The notes under the pieces were generated by a model, which saw nothing but the letters and a program-made list of their open reading frames with translations, was not told the DNA's origin and searched no databases. Both the position numbers and the translations under genes were made by a program. A stretch of 41,571 nt of DNA, taken from contig JAISEO010000002.1 of the NCBI GenBank assembly GCA_031264075.1, forward strand, positions 1 through 41,571, read 5' to 3'. This document shows, in pieces, positions 16,702 through 25,495 of this stretch. Origin of the DNA: Coriobacteriales bacterium (lineage in GTDB: Bacteria > Actinomycetota > Coriobacteriia > Coriobacteriales > UBA8131). How positions within the stretch are numbered: position 1 is the stretch's first letter; each line of letters begins with the position of its first letter.

Positions 16702-17790
16702 TCAGAAACGCAGAACGATGGTACTGTTTATCTCCCACGATGAGACACAGACGGTCTGTCCGGGCAGCGGCGCATGGATGAACTGCCCGCCGCCAATATA
16801 GATGGCAACATGGGTGGCGATGCTTTCCGGCCAGTACAGCACATCGCCCGGAGCCGCGCCGCCACTGGCATAGGGCCAGCTGGCAGACGCGTTGGCATAC
16901 TGCGCATAGGTGCTGCGCCCGATAGATCCGCGCCCGGCCTGGCTGTAGCACCAGGAGGTAAACCCAGAGCAGTCAAAGGAATCGGGCCCCGTGCCTCCCG
17001 CCTCATAGGGGGTGCCAATGCGGGAGTAGGCCGCCGACACCACATCACTGTAGCCCTCGGAAGGGATGGGATTGCCCGTGTAGCTGGGAGTCTCTGCGAT
17101 GATGGTGTTCTGCTGAATCACTTCTACGCGCGCTGCCTGCTCCTCATCCAGGAGTGCGAGAGCCTCGGCGCTGAGCGATGCCACGATGGACTGTTGCTCG
17201 GCCACAAGCTCCTCGGCCTTGGCTTTGGCTGCCTCAACCTCGGCCAGATGCTCTGCAGCAGCCCTTTCCTGGGCGGAGAACTCCTCGTGAGCGGCCTGGG
17301 CCTCGGCACGGGCGTCCTTATTGTTTTGGATGAGCGTGGCGTTTTCCTGATTGATGACGTTGATGAGTTCCCAGCTGGTGGTGAACTCCTCAAAGCTGGA
17401 GGCGCCAAAAATAACGTTGAGGAAGTTGAGCGGCCCGTCCTTATACATCTGGTGGGCGCGGCTGCCCAGGCGGGCCTGCGTCTCCACGATAATGGCCTCG
17501 GCGGCGTCTCCGCGTGCCTGGGCCTCATCCATGGCTGCCAGGGCTTCTTCATGCGCGATAGCGGCGGTAAAGTAGCTGTCGGTAGCCTGCTCTGCCTGCG
17601 ATTCGGCGGCGGCAAGCGCGGCGCTGGCCTCGTCGGCCTCGGCCTGCTTCTCTGCCGCAGTGGGTGCCGCATAGGCGGCGGATAGATTGATGGGTAAGAG
17701 GAGTGTCAGTGCCAGAATGCTTACGAGTGCGCAGCTCAGGGTCTTTCTGGGCCTGCTTGAGCCTTGAGGCTCTTTTTTGGTATTCATCAT
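16702..17790 (-). CDS. secreted PcsB-type coiled-coil NlpC/P60 cell-wall hydrolase, copy 1
   Basis: A 362-residue exported protein: signal peptide (1-42, ending AAYAA), a coiled-coil PcsB-like domain (45-232) with the conserved [20 protein letters not shown] region, a short linker and an NlpC/P60 peptidase domain (245-362) with C274 (DCSGFTSWC), H327 and H339. Such enzymes cut peptide stems of peptidoglycan, usually at daughter-cell separation; the coiled coil keeps them inactive until engaged by FtsEX-like partners, none of which is in the window. The start MMNTKK follows GGAG at a seven-base distance. It is a tandem paralogue of the next gene, with its own promoter. Confidence 0.93.
   Translation of the reverse strand: MMNTKKEPQGSSRPRKTLSCALVSILALTLLLPINLSAAYAAPTAAEKQAEADEASAALAAAESQAEQATDSYFTAAIAHEEALAAMDEAQARGDAAEAIIVETQARLGSRAHQMYKDGPLNFLNVIFGASSFEEFTTSWELINVINQENATLIQNNKDARAEAQAAHEEFSAQERAAAEHLAEVEAAKAKAEELVAEQQSIVASLSAEALALLDEEQAARVEVIQQNTIIAETPSYTGNPIPSEGYSDVVSAAYSRIGTPYEAGGTGPDSFDCSGFTSWCYSQAGRGSIGRSTYAQYANASASWPYASGGAAPGDVLYWPESIATHVAIYIGGGQFIHAPLPGQTVCVSSWEINSTIVLRF
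17301..17454. repeat. near-identical direct repeat shared by the NlpC/P60 genes, copy A
   Basis: A 154-base stretch inside copy 1 that matches 18553-18706 in copy 2 with a single mismatch, including all third codon positions except that one. It encodes the most conserved part of the coiled-coil domain. The flanking DNA of the two genes is far more diverged. Confidence 0.95.
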
Positions 17791-17889
17791 CCCTGTTCTC
17801 CGGTTGCTACTCATGGGTGCCTGTGGTCTCAGCTCATATCGAAGGCGCGTGCATACACAACAGCGCGCAACCAAAACCGTCGGACACAC

Positions 17890-17895
17890 AGTATA
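17890..17895 (-). promoter_or_regulatory. candidate -10 box of NlpC/P60 copy 1
   Basis: TATACT on the minus strand, 100 bases before the start codon, followed by GTGTGTCC. The same TATACTGTGTGTCC is at the matching place upstream of copy 2. The -35 region is not clear. Confidence 0.5.
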
Positions 17896-17935
17896 GCGCT
17901 TTTGGGAGTCAAGGGGACGCTGGATGTACTATTAT

Positions 17936-19045
17936 TTAGAACCTCAGGACGGTAGCGGCGTTGATGTTCCACGAAGAATAGCTGACGACCTGCCCTGGCA
18001 CCGGCGCATGGATGTAGGAGCCGCCACCTACGTAGATGGCTACGTGTCCCGGCCACCAGAGCACATCACCCGGCTCAGCGCCACCGCTGGAATAGGGCCA
18101 ACGGGCAGAAGCGTTGCTGTGCTGGCTACTGTCCGTTCTCCCAATATAGCCTCGGCCTGCCTGGCTGTAGCACCAGGAGGTGAGACCGGAGCAGTCGAAG
18201 GCATTGGGACCAGAGGCAGCCCAGACATACGGGCACCCGAGCCGCGACACCGCAGCGGAGACAACATCATCGTAGCCCCCGGAGGGCGGAGGCGGAGCAG
18301 TATAGCCGTAGTCATAGCTGGGGTTGTTCTGGGCGATTCGTGCGGCTTCAGCGGCTGCAGCGGCTGCTTCGGCGGCGCGGCGCGCAGCCTCCTCGGCCTC
18401 AACCAGTGCGGCAACCTCTGCCTCCAAACCATCCAGTATGGCTGCCTGCTCCTCTACCAGCTGTTCGGCCCTGACCTTGACGTCCTCGGCCTCAACGAGA
18501 CGCTCGGCGGCAAGCGCTTCCTGGGCGGAGAACTCCTCGTGAGCGATCTCAGCCTCGGCACGGGCGTCCTTATTGTTTTGGATGAGCGTGGCGTTTTCCT
18601 GATTGATGACGTTGATGAGTTCCCAGCTGGTGGTGAACTCCTCAAAGCTGGAGGCTCCAAAAATAACGTTGAGGAAGTTGAGCGGCCCGTCCTTATACAT
18701 CTGGTGAGCGCGGTTGCCCAGTCGCTCCTGTGTGTAGTCGATGACCCCCTGCGCAGCATCTATGCGTAGCTGTGCCTCATCCATGGCAAGGATGGCGGCA
18801 TCGTGTGCTTCAACAGCCGTTCGATAGTCGTCGCGGAGCCGTATCATTTCCTCCTCGGCGGCAGCGAGCGCGGCGCTGGCCTCGTCTGCCTCAGCCTGCT
18901 TCTCTGCCGAAGTGGGTGCCGCATAGGCGGACATGAGGTTGCAGGGTAAGAGGAGGGCTGTCGCCAGAATGACTATGAGAACACAACTCAGAGTCGTTCT
19001 GAGTGCGCCTGCCCCAAGGTATTGAGGCGCTCTATTGCTATTCAT
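17936..19045 (-). CDS. secreted PcsB-type coiled-coil NlpC/P60 cell-wall hydrolase, copy 2
   Basis: A 369-residue paralogue of the preceding protein with the same order: signal peptide (1-42), PcsB-like coiled coil (45-240), an Ala-rich stretch and PPPPSGG linker, and an NlpC/P60 domain with C285 (DCSGLTSWC), H334 and H346. The coiled-coil tip is identical to that of copy 1 while the catalytic domains differ at many positions, for example CPYVWAASGPNAFD against [14 protein letters not shown]. Start 19045 has GGGAG about ten bases upstream. Its stop lies 40 bases before the promoter of copy 1. The pair may act at different sites or times during wall remodelling. Confidence 0.93.
   Translation of the reverse strand: MNSNRAPQYLGAGALRTTLSCVLIVILATALLLPCNLMSAYAAPTSAEKQAEADEASAALAAAEEEMIRLRDDYRTAVEAHDAAILAMDEAQLRIDAAQGVIDYTQERLGNRAHQMYKDGPLNFLNVIFGASSFEEFTTSWELINVINQENATLIQNNKDARAEAEIAHEEFSAQEALAAERLVEAEDVKVRAEQLVEEQAAILDGLEAEVAALVEAEEAARRAAEAAAAAAEAARIAQNNPSYDYGYTAPPPPSGGYDDVVSAAVSRLGCPYVWAASGPNAFDCSGLTSWCYSQAGRGYIGRTDSSQHSNASARWPYSSGGAEPGDVLWWPGHVAIYVGGGSYIHAPVPGQVVSYSSWNINAATVLRF
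18553..18706. repeat. near-identical direct repeat shared by the NlpC/P60 genes, copy B
   Basis: Partner of 17301-17454 (153 of 154 bases identical; the one difference is GGCTCC here against GGCGCC there). It lies in the coiled-coil coding region of copy 2. Confidence 0.95.
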
Positions 19046-19142
19046 GATCGCTGTTCTCCCGTTGCTGCTCGTGGGTACGTTTAGACATCTTATCGAACAT
19101 AGGTGCACATAAAACCGCGTGTAACCAAAACGTTGGACACAC

Positions 19143-19148
19143 AGTATA
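19143..19148 (-). promoter_or_regulatory. candidate -10 box of NlpC/P60 copy 2
   Basis: TATACT on the minus strand 98 bases before the start codon. The leader that follows (GTGTGTCC, TTTTGGTT, later GAGAACAG just before the ATG) aligns with that of copy 1, so the promoter and leader were duplicated along with the gene. Confidence 0.5.
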
Positions 19149-19260
19149 GCACGTTTATGCCTGCGCCACCACCCGCGCCTCTTTGCCGTAGAGCGGGCTA
19201 CAGGCAGCAGGCGCTGCTCCCTATAACGCTGTTGGGCAGTGCCTGCCAGACGTGTTCAGC

Positions 19261-21240
19261 TCATACCCGTGGCTTTATCCAGTCCAGCCATTCGGTTGCT
19301 TCGGCTTCTTGGACATCCAGGAGCCTGACGGTGGTGCCGCCTATGCCGGCTGCCGTGCGGGCGTTAATCGTCTGGACCCGGGCTCTGCGCTGAAAGGGGT
19401 TGGTTTTGGTGAACCCGTACTGAATCTTCCTGCGCGGCAGGCACACGCACTCGCGTGAAAACCCTCCGTTGGTCACCTGCAGAAAATGTCGATTGTACGC
19501 GTAGTTTGAGCCACGGTACCAGAGCACGGCGCCGATGACGTCGAGCACCATGAGTATGAGACAGAGTGCCGCAAGTATGAGGAGGGCCATCGTACCGTAC
19601 AGCTCCCCCGCCCCTATCAGCTGCCGCGTTTCGCCCCACTCTCCTGTGGCTCCCACAGCTCCCGCCGCTTCGAGCGCGGGCAGGGCAAACAGTGCAACGC
19701 AGAGGGAGACAGCCGCGAGCACAAGTGCCAGCCAAAACCCTCCTCCCGTCAAAATGGTCCGTCTGATTATGGCGCGTCTGAGCGCCTGTTTTGCCACCGG
19801 TCTTGTGGTGGTGGGCAGGCCGGCAAACTCCGGTACCAGCCCGGCGAGTATCTCGGGCACTCGACTTATCTTCAAAAACGGATGCACCACAAGGCCTATG
19901 ACCCTGCTCGGCTGCTGATCGCTGGAGTTTCCGGCCAGTGCGTCTATCTTTGCCAGGCTGAGTTCGCAATAGCCAAAGATTCTGCGAATAAAGCTCTGTT
20001 TGATAATGACGCTCTGCACGCGGTCTATGTCCACGCCGTTGAAATGGTGTTGGAGCAGACCTCGTTCCACTTCGATGCGGTTGCCACGCCTGAGTGCCTT
20101 GAAGCCGCCGTAGGAAAGGCAGGTGCTGCCGATGGAGATGAGCCAGAGCACCAACAGGGCCGCAACCACAGCGCCCACGACGAGCCCGATGGCAGCAGGC
20201 GAGGAGACAAGCTCGGCGGCAAGGTTAAGCCCGCGCTCATAGTCCACTTCTATCAGAGCGGACTGAAACAGCATGGCTCCCGTGCTTGTGAGTGTGGCAA
20301 TTCCTGACAGAATGAGCAGCATGAACCCGGTCTTGTTGGACAGACCGGTGAGGAACAGCTCCTTGTTTGTCATGCCATATTGAAAGCTCACGGCGCCGGT
20401 GTCGAGCGCCCCGTTGCCAAAGACACCGCGCAGCTCGGTCATGACCTGGGCCGGCGCGTCGAGCAGGTTTTGCTCAGGAAGGCCCGAGCGGGCCGGGGGT
20501 GCAGCCTGGGCCGCGAGTATTGGCAGGCCGGACGGCGGCAGATAGTTGGGAGCAGGAGGAGATCCTGCCGATGCACTGCCACTTGTGGTCTGCACCCCGG
20601 CGGTAGCGCTCAGGAGCGCCTGTTTTCTGGCAAAGAGCTCGTAACGCAGCCGCTCTGCCTCGGTGTTCTGCAGGTAGGGCACGGTGATCGCCTGGTTGGA
20701 GGCCCCACCGGCCGTGTCGATGTTGACCGTGCACACACCCAGCAGGCGCTGGATGAGGCTCGCCTTCTGGTTGACGGATTGGATGCGCTGATAGGGCACG
20801 TGCACCCGCTTCTTGCTGATGATGCCGGAATAAAGATTGAACTCCTCCTCCCCCAGCTCGTAAGAGAGATTCCGATAGCTGAGCGTAGCTATGAGTGCCG
20901 TTACGCCCAGGATGACGACGAACACAACAGCAATGCCCGCTACGGTAAGTCCGCTGCTTGGCACAGTGCCCCCAAAGACTTCTTCGATTGCCCCTTCTTC
21001 AAGCAGGAGGGGGACTGCGGTAAAGACCAAACCAATGAGTGTGGCAACTGCTGCCTGCAACAGGCTGAGCCAGATATAACTATGGTGAACGTGCTTTTTT
21101 TGAGGCCGCACGGGGAGGATGTCCATCGGAGGCGGGTAGGCTTGCTGAGGCTGAAGTGGAAGCGGGGCTTGCTGAGGCTGGCCTTGCGGGGGCGGAGTCT
21201 GAAGTGTATGCGGTTGGGACTCTGTGGGACTGCCTGCCAT
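19261..21240 (-). CDS. bacterial PH-domain membrane protein, YdbT-like
   Basis: A 659-residue membrane protein with a Pro/Gln-rich cytoplasmic N terminus (1-50), then repeated units of paired transmembrane helices followed by a bPH2 (DUF304) domain. The domains open with phrases such as LSYELGEEEFNLYSGIISKKRVHVPYQRIQSV, GNRIEVERGLLQHHFNGVDIDRVQSV and YAYNRHFLQVTNGGFSRECVCLPRRKIQYG, giving three PH domains, as in Bacillus YdbT. It follows its smaller partner by two bases, with AGGAGG inside the end of that gene. YdbS/YdbT are linked in Bacillus to resistance to other bacteria's antimicrobial products; the mechanism is not settled. Confidence 0.85.
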   Translation of the reverse strand: MAGSPTESQPHTLQTPPPQGQPQQAPLPLQPQQAYPPPMDILPVRPQKKHVHHSYIWLSLLQAAVATLIGLVFTAVPLLLEEGAIEEVFGGTVPSSGLTVAGIAVVFVVILGVTALIATLSYRNLSYELGEEEFNLYSGIISKKRVHVPYQRIQSVNQKASLIQRLLGVCTVNIDTAGGASNQAITVPYLQNTEAERLRYELFARKQALLSATAGVQTTSGSASAGSPPAPNYLPPSGLPILAAQAAPPARSGLPEQNLLDAPAQVMTELRGVFGNGALDTGAVSFQYGMTNKELFLTGLSNKTGFMLLILSGIATLTSTGAMLFQSALIEVDYERGLNLAAELVSSPAAIGLVVGAVVAALLVLWLISIGSTCLSYGGFKALRRGNRIEVERGLLQHHFNGVDIDRVQSVIIKQSFIRRIFGYCELSLAKIDALAGNSSDQQPSRVIGLVVHPFLKISRVPEILAGLVPEFAGLPTTTRPVAKQALRRAIIRRTILTGGGFWLALVLAAVSLCVALFALPALEAAGAVGATGEWGETRQLIGAGELYGTMALLILAALCLILMVLDVIGAVLWYRGSNYAYNRHFLQVTNGGFSRECVCLPRRKIQYGFTKTNPFQRRARVQTINARTAAGIGGTTVRLLDVQEAEATEWLDWIKPRV

Positions 21241-21242
21241 GA

Positions 21243-21731
21243 TCAGACATCCTCCTGCGCAATGCGGGCAAGCTCGGCTGCCCGGTTGCGAAGCTGCTCG
21301 GCCACCGCCGTGTCCAGGCCGGGGATCTCATGCCTGCCCGCCGCCGTTGACACCGTAACGCTCGCCAGATTAAACGCGCGCAGGACGGGGCCTTGCCGGG
21401 TGTCGGTATTCTGCACGCGGATAAAGGGGATGATGAAGCGCTTGCGCCACAGGATGCCCCGCGCTATGTCGAGATAGTCGCTGGTGAGTTCATACCGCCA
21501 CCTTCGGAAGCGAATGGGAGGCACGACAGCCAGAAAGATAATGAGCGCAAGCAGGTAACACGCGACACAGACCGCAGACACGAGGAGGGCCCACTGCTCA
21601 CCTTCAAAAGCATAGACACAGAAAAAGGGGATGGCGCAGAGGAAGAATACCAGCGTTATGGTCAACGCGTCGCTGATTCGCCATACCCATGTTATCTTGG
21701 GGTTGAGTTGGTGTGCGGGCAATTCTGTCAT
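21243..21731 (-). CDS. bacterial PH-domain membrane protein, YdbS-like
   Basis: A 162-residue protein with a short N terminus, two transmembrane helices (about 20-75) and one bPH2 domain (FRRWRYELTSDYLDIARGILWRKRFIIPFIRVQNTDTRQG). It is the small partner of the YdbT-like protein, in the usual gene order, with the two-base spacing indicating translational coupling. The ATG lies at 21731 at the edge of a 282-base intergenic region. The function of the pair is only broadly known (envelope or antimicrobial-related). Confidence 0.85.
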   Translation of the reverse strand: MTELPAHQLNPKITWVWRISDALTITLVFFLCAIPFFCVYAFEGEQWALLVSAVCVACYLLALIIFLAVVPPIRFRRWRYELTSDYLDIARGILWRKRFIIPFIRVQNTDTRQGPVLRAFNLASVTVSTAAGRHEIPGLDTAVAEQLRNRAAELARIAQEDV

Positions 21732-21845
21732 GGGGCCTCGTCGTTTCTCTCGCGCGTATCTGTTGCTTGCTTCTGTTGCTGTTCAGCCCTGCCTGTCACC
21801 TCTGATAGTCTCATTTTTCACCGTTCCTCTTATTTCAAGGACTGG

Positions 21846-21875
21846 ATTGCCGCGCTCGCCTCGCTCGCTCGCAAT
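21846..21875. repeat. REP-like palindrome
   Basis: An imperfect palindrome running from ATTGC to GCAAT around a GC-rich stem of CGCTCGC units. Such short palindromes recur in intergenic DNA of many bacteria. Here it is bracketed by a 15-base direct repeat, GTATCTGTTGCTTGC, at 21756-21770 and 21888-21902. The rest of the 21732-22013 gap shows no gene. Confidence 0.6.
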
Positions 21876-22013
21876 GACAAAGGGGGGGTATCTGTTGCTT
21901 GCCTCACCAGCTTAGCGATGTTTCCCGAGTAATGCAATCGGCTGTCTGATATACTTGCCCTTGTCTTGCAGTCTTACAACTTTGGTACTAAAGGTAGAGA
22001 ATCAGGAGAAACC

Positions 22014-22868
22014 ATGACCCAGCAACAGAAGCGCGCCCTTACCATTCAGGATATAAGCTGTGTGGGCAGATGTTCCCTCACCGTTGCATTGCCCATACTG
22101 TCGGCGGCGGGGATTGAGACCGTGATTCTTCCCACGGCCATCCTCTCCACCCATACCGGTGGTTTTACCGGGTATACCTTTCGCGACCTCACCGAGGACA
22201 TCGACCCTATCTGCGCCCACTGGCAGGAGCTGGGCATCAGGACCGACGCGCTGTACACCGGCTATCTGGGCAGCCAGGAGCAGCAGTTGCAGATTGCGCG
22301 GATCTTTGACGATTTCAGCGAAGGCAAGCCCATCATACTGGTTGACCCGGCCATGGCCGATGAGGGCAGGCTCTATCCGGCCTTTGACAGGGAGTTTGCC
22401 CGGGGCATGCGAGACCTTGTGGCCAAGGCCACACTCACGGTGCCCAATATCACCGAGGCGAGCTTTTTGCTCGACAAGGAGTATCCGGGTGATAACTACG
22501 ACCGGGACTGGATAGAGCAGACGCTCCGTGAGCTGGCGGCACTGGGTCCCGCGCAGGTGGTGCTCACCGGCGTGAGCTTTGAAGCGGGCAAGCTCGGAGC
22601 CGCGGCCTACGTCAGCGCCGATGACAGAACTGGGTATTACTTTACCGAGCGCATTCCCGGCTATTACCACGGCACCGGCGACATCTATTCCAGCGCCCTT
22701 CTCGCCTCCCTCTTGAATGGCAAGGAGCTGTTTGAGGCCATCGGTGTGGCCTGCGAGTTTACCGTGGGAGCCATCCGTCGCACCGCTGCCTCGGGCACTG
22801 AGCCGCGCTATGGCGTGGATTTTGAGCATGAAATCGGCCATTTGCTCAGGATGCTGGCTATTGAGTAG
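22014..22868 (+). CDS. pyridoxamine/pyridoxal kinase
   Basis: A 284-residue ribokinase-fold enzyme that phosphorylates B6 vitamers with ATP as salvage route to pyridoxal phosphate. Family signs are the opening TIQDISCVGRCSLTVALPIL, PTAILSTHTGGF, VVDPAMADEG-like LVDPAMAD, TVPNITEASFL and the catalytic GTGD of YYHGTGDIYSSALL. ATG 22014 has AGGAGA at a good distance; an upstream in-frame start is not supported. The product PLP is the cofactor of the aminotransferase encoded next, although a separate promoter lies between them. Confidence 0.88.
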   Translation: MTQQQKRALTIQDISCVGRCSLTVALPILSAAGIETVILPTAILSTHTGGFTGYTFRDLTEDIDPICAHWQELGIRTDALYTGYLGSQEQQLQIARIFDDFSEGKPIILVDPAMADEGRLYPAFDREFARGMRDLVAKATLTVPNITEASFLLDKEYPGDNYDRDWIEQTLRELAALGPAQVVLTGVSFEAGKLGAAAYVSADDRTGYYFTERIPGYYHGTGDIYSSALLASLLNGKELFEAIGVACEFTVGAIRRTAASGTEPRYGVDFEHEIGHLLRMLAIE

Positions 22869-22890
22869 GCACGCGCGCGCGCGAGTAGCT

Positions 22891-22896
22891 TATACT
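22891..22896 (+). promoter_or_regulatory. candidate -10 box upstream of ilvE
   Basis: TATACT lies 38 bases before the ilvE start. It follows an alternating CG tract (22871-22883) that could adopt Z-DNA or act as an unusual spacer. No -35 consensus is visible. Confidence 0.4.
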
Positions 22897-22934
22897 TAGG
22901 GGAAGTACACGGGAATGCTACGGAAAGAGAGATC

Positions 22935-23858
22935 ATGGCAGACTTACAACAGGGAAAGTACATCTGGAAGAATGGCGAGTTTGTGGCTTGGCGCGATGCC
23001 ACCACGCATATCCTCACCCATGCCCTGCATTATGGCACCGCCGTGTTTGAGGGCATGCGTTGCTACAAGACCGACGAGGGCTCCATCGTATTCAGGCTCA
23101 TAGAGCATATGGAGCGCCTTGAGCAAAGTGCCTCCTTTATCATGATGGACCTGCCCTATACGGCCTCGGAGTTGGTGGAGGCCACAGCGGAACTCATCCG
23201 CATGAATGAGCTGGAGAGCTGCTATGTGCGCCCCATTGCCTACCGCGGCTACGGCTCGATGGGCGTTAACCCGCGCCCCGCGCCCATAGACGTGGCCATT
23301 GCCGTATGGCCCTGGGACGCCTACCTGGGTGCCGAGGCCCTGGAAAACGGCCTCAGTGCCGGTATCTCCTCATGGCGGCAACGTTCCATCAATGCGACCC
23401 CGGGGGCCATCAAGTCCTCGGCCTCCTACCTCAACAGCGGCCTGGCGCATATGGAGGCGCTCGACCACGGCTACGGCGAGGCCATCCTGCTCAACGAGAG
23501 CGGTCATGTCGCCGAGGGCAGCGGTGAGAACATCTTCGTCGTCAAGAACGGCGCGCTCAAAACGCCGCCGCTTTCGGACGGGGTGCTTGCGGGCATCACG
23601 CGTGACTCCCTCATCCAGCTGGCCCGCTATTTTGAGCTTGAGGTGAGCGAGGCATCGCTGGCACGCACCGATCTCTACGGCGCGGACGAAATTTTCTTTA
23701 CCGGATCGGCCGCTGAGGTCACACCCATTGCGAGCATAGACAACCGCGTCATCGGCAACGGCAGGCGCGGCCACATAACCGAGAAGCTCCAGACCGCGTT
23801 CTTTGATGTGGTGGCCGGGAGGATAGCCGAGTTTGAGCCCTGGCTGTATACGGTCTAG
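22935..23858 (+). CDS. ilvE: branched-chain amino acid aminotransferase
   Basis: A 307-residue fold-type IV PLP enzyme that moves the amino group between glutamate and the 2-oxo acids of leucine, isoleucine and valine. Visible are HALHYGTAVFEGMRCY near the N terminus, the PLP lysine K160 in TPGAIKSSASYLNSGLA, and the cofactor-binding EGSGENIFVVKNG and TRDSLIQLA stretches. Length is normal. cimA follows 17 bases downstream; together they supply the first and last special steps of isoleucine synthesis from pyruvate and acetyl-CoA. Confidence 0.95.
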   Translation: MADLQQGKYIWKNGEFVAWRDATTHILTHALHYGTAVFEGMRCYKTDEGSIVFRLIEHMERLEQSASFIMMDLPYTASELVEATAELIRMNELESCYVRPIAYRGYGSMGVNPRPAPIDVAIAVWPWDAYLGAEALENGLSAGISSWRQRSINATPGAIKSSASYLNSGLAHMEALDHGYGEAILLNESGHVAEGSGENIFVVKNGALKTPPLSDGVLAGITRDSLIQLARYFELEVSEASLARTDLYGADEIFFTGSAAEVTPIASIDNRVIGNGRRGHITEKLQTAFFDVVAGRIAEFEPWLYTV

Positions 23859-23875
23859 CGCCACGGGAACCCCTT

Positions 23876-25495
23876 ATGTCTCCCCACCAGAACACCCCTC
23901 CTCTGCCGCGCGTCCTCAGCTACGACACGACGCTCCGCGACGGTGCGCAGCGCGAAGGCGTGAGCCTGAGCCTGGAAGACAAGCTCCGCATTGCCGAGGC
24001 GCTTGACGAACTGGGCATAGACTATATCGAGGGCGGCTTTTTGGGCTCCAACCCCAAGGATGCCGCCTTCTTTGGCGCGTACGCAGACGGACAGCTCGTC
24101 TTGCAGCACGCGCAGCTGGTGGCCTTTGGCCTGCCGGTGAGAAAGGATACCGCGCCAGAGGACGACCCCGCCTTCAGGGCGCTGGCACACGGTGCCGCTG
24201 ACGTCATCACCCTCGTTGGCAAGGCCTTGAAGCGGCAGGTTGAGCAGGTACTCCAGGTATCGGGGGAAGAAAATCTCCGCATGATACAGGAGTCCATCCG
24301 CTCCCTTACGGCAGAGCGCAAACGGGTATTCTTTGATGCCGAGCACTATTTTGACGGCTACCGTGAGGATGCTCAGTACGCGCTTGAGGTGCTGGCCTCC
24401 GCGCTTGAGGCCGGTGCCGAATACCTGGTGCTGGCAGATACCAACGGCGGAATGCTTCCTCACCAGATAGCAGAAATAACGCGGGAGACGGCCTCGGCCC
24501 TGAGTGCTGCCTCGAGGCCCGTGCCTCTGGGCATCCACGCGCACGACGACAGCGGCTGTGCCGTTGCCAATACGCTCGAGGCCGTGCTTGCCGGCGCTGA
24601 GCTGGTGCAGGGCACGATAAACGGCTACGGCGAGCGGGTCGGCAACGCCAACCTCCTCACCGTTATCGCAGACCTGGAGCTCAAGCTCGGCATACACACC
24701 ATTGGTCCCGAGAAGCTGGGTCTGCTCACCCCGGTCTCCCGCTTTGTGGCCGACACCATGAACGTGGCGCGCGACGACCATGCTCCCTACGTGGGCGAGA
24801 ACGCCTTTACCCACAAGGGCGGCATGCACGTGAGCGCCGAGACCCGCATGCAGGACGCGTATCAGCACGTGAACCCTGCCACCGTGGGCAACTTCTCGCA
24901 TATCGTCATGAGCGAGCTGGCCGGGCGCGCGGCGCTGGAAGCCAAGGCCAAGGGGCTTGATCTCGATCTGAGCACGCTCACGCAGGACAAGCGCCTGGCC
25001 ATTCTGGAAAGCATCAAGCAGCGCGAGGCCCAGGGCTACTCCTACGAGGCCGCCGACGCGTCGCTTGCCCTGCTCATCAAGGCTGAGCTGGACTCCCGGC
25101 CGCAGTACTTCCGGCTCGAGTCGTTCCGGGTCATCACCGACAGGCGCCCGGGCGGAGGCGAGGCCTGCGAGGCAACCATCAAGATTCATGTGGGCGAGGA
25201 GCGTTTTATCGCAACGGCCGAAGGCAACGGTCCGGTCAACGCCCTGGACAGGGCGCTCAGGGCGGCCATCACGCGTTTTTATCCCCAGATAGAACAGCTC
25301 GAACTCCTCGACTTCAAGGTGCGTGTGCTTGATGGGTCCACCGGTACCGGCGCCGTGACGCGGGTCTTTATCGAGACCTCAAACGGGAGCGAGCACTGGG
25401 GCACCGTGGGCGTCAACGAAAACATCATCGAGGCTTCGTGGGATGCCCTCGTGGACGCCATCAGCTATGGCCTGATGAAGGGTGTGTGCTCATGA
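23876..25495 (+). CDS. cimA: (R)-citramalate synthase
   Basis: A 539-residue enzyme condensing pyruvate with acetyl-CoA to (R)-citramalate, the threonine-independent entry into isoleucine synthesis. The DRE-TIM metallolyase barrel opens with YDTTLRDGAQREGVSLS and contains LGIHAHDDSGCAVANTLEA and GTINGYGERVGNANL; the C-terminal third is the LeuA-type allosteric domain (EATIKIHVGEERFIATAEGNG). The motif and length fit the TIGR00977 (CimA) branch better than 2-isopropylmalate synthase. Its last bases overlap the start of the TrpR-like gene by four. Confidence 0.93.
   Translation: MSPHQNTPPLPRVLSYDTTLRDGAQREGVSLSLEDKLRIAEALDELGIDYIEGGFLGSNPKDAAFFGAYADGQLVLQHAQLVAFGLPVRKDTAPEDDPAFRALAHGAADVITLVGKALKRQVEQVLQVSGEENLRMIQESIRSLTAERKRVFFDAEHYFDGYREDAQYALEVLASALEAGAEYLVLADTNGGMLPHQIAEITRETASALSAASRPVPLGIHAHDDSGCAVANTLEAVLAGAELVQGTINGYGERVGNANLLTVIADLELKLGIHTIGPEKLGLLTPVSRFVADTMNVARDDHAPYVGENAFTHKGGMHVSAETRMQDAYQHVNPATVGNFSHIVMSELAGRAALEAKAKGLDLDLSTLTQDKRLAILESIKQREAQGYSYEAADASLALLIKAELDSRPQYFRLESFRVITDRRPGGGEACEATIKIHVGEERFIATAEGNGPVNALDRALRAAITRFYPQIEQLELLDFKVRVLDGSTGTGAVTRVFIETSNGSEHWGTVGVNENIIEASWDALVDAISYGLMKGVCS

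Noticed and set aside
16691-16704. Palindrome of TGAGA and TCTCA around TTTT considered as a terminator
   Set aside because: The stem is only five base pairs, AT-rich and overlaps a stop codon, with no U-tract in the direction of transcription.
17796-17890. NlpC/P60 leader considered as a c-di-AMP riboswitch
   Set aside because: The leader is short and I could not identify the conserved riboswitch core; it is reported only as a conserved leader.
22871-22883. Alternating CG tract considered as a functional element
   Set aside because: It is short and could be chance in GC-rich DNA; noted only as context for the ilvE promoter.
23855-25189. A 444-codon open frame antisense to cimA
   Set aside because: cimA is unmistakable on the plus strand; the opposite frame has no recognisable protein features.
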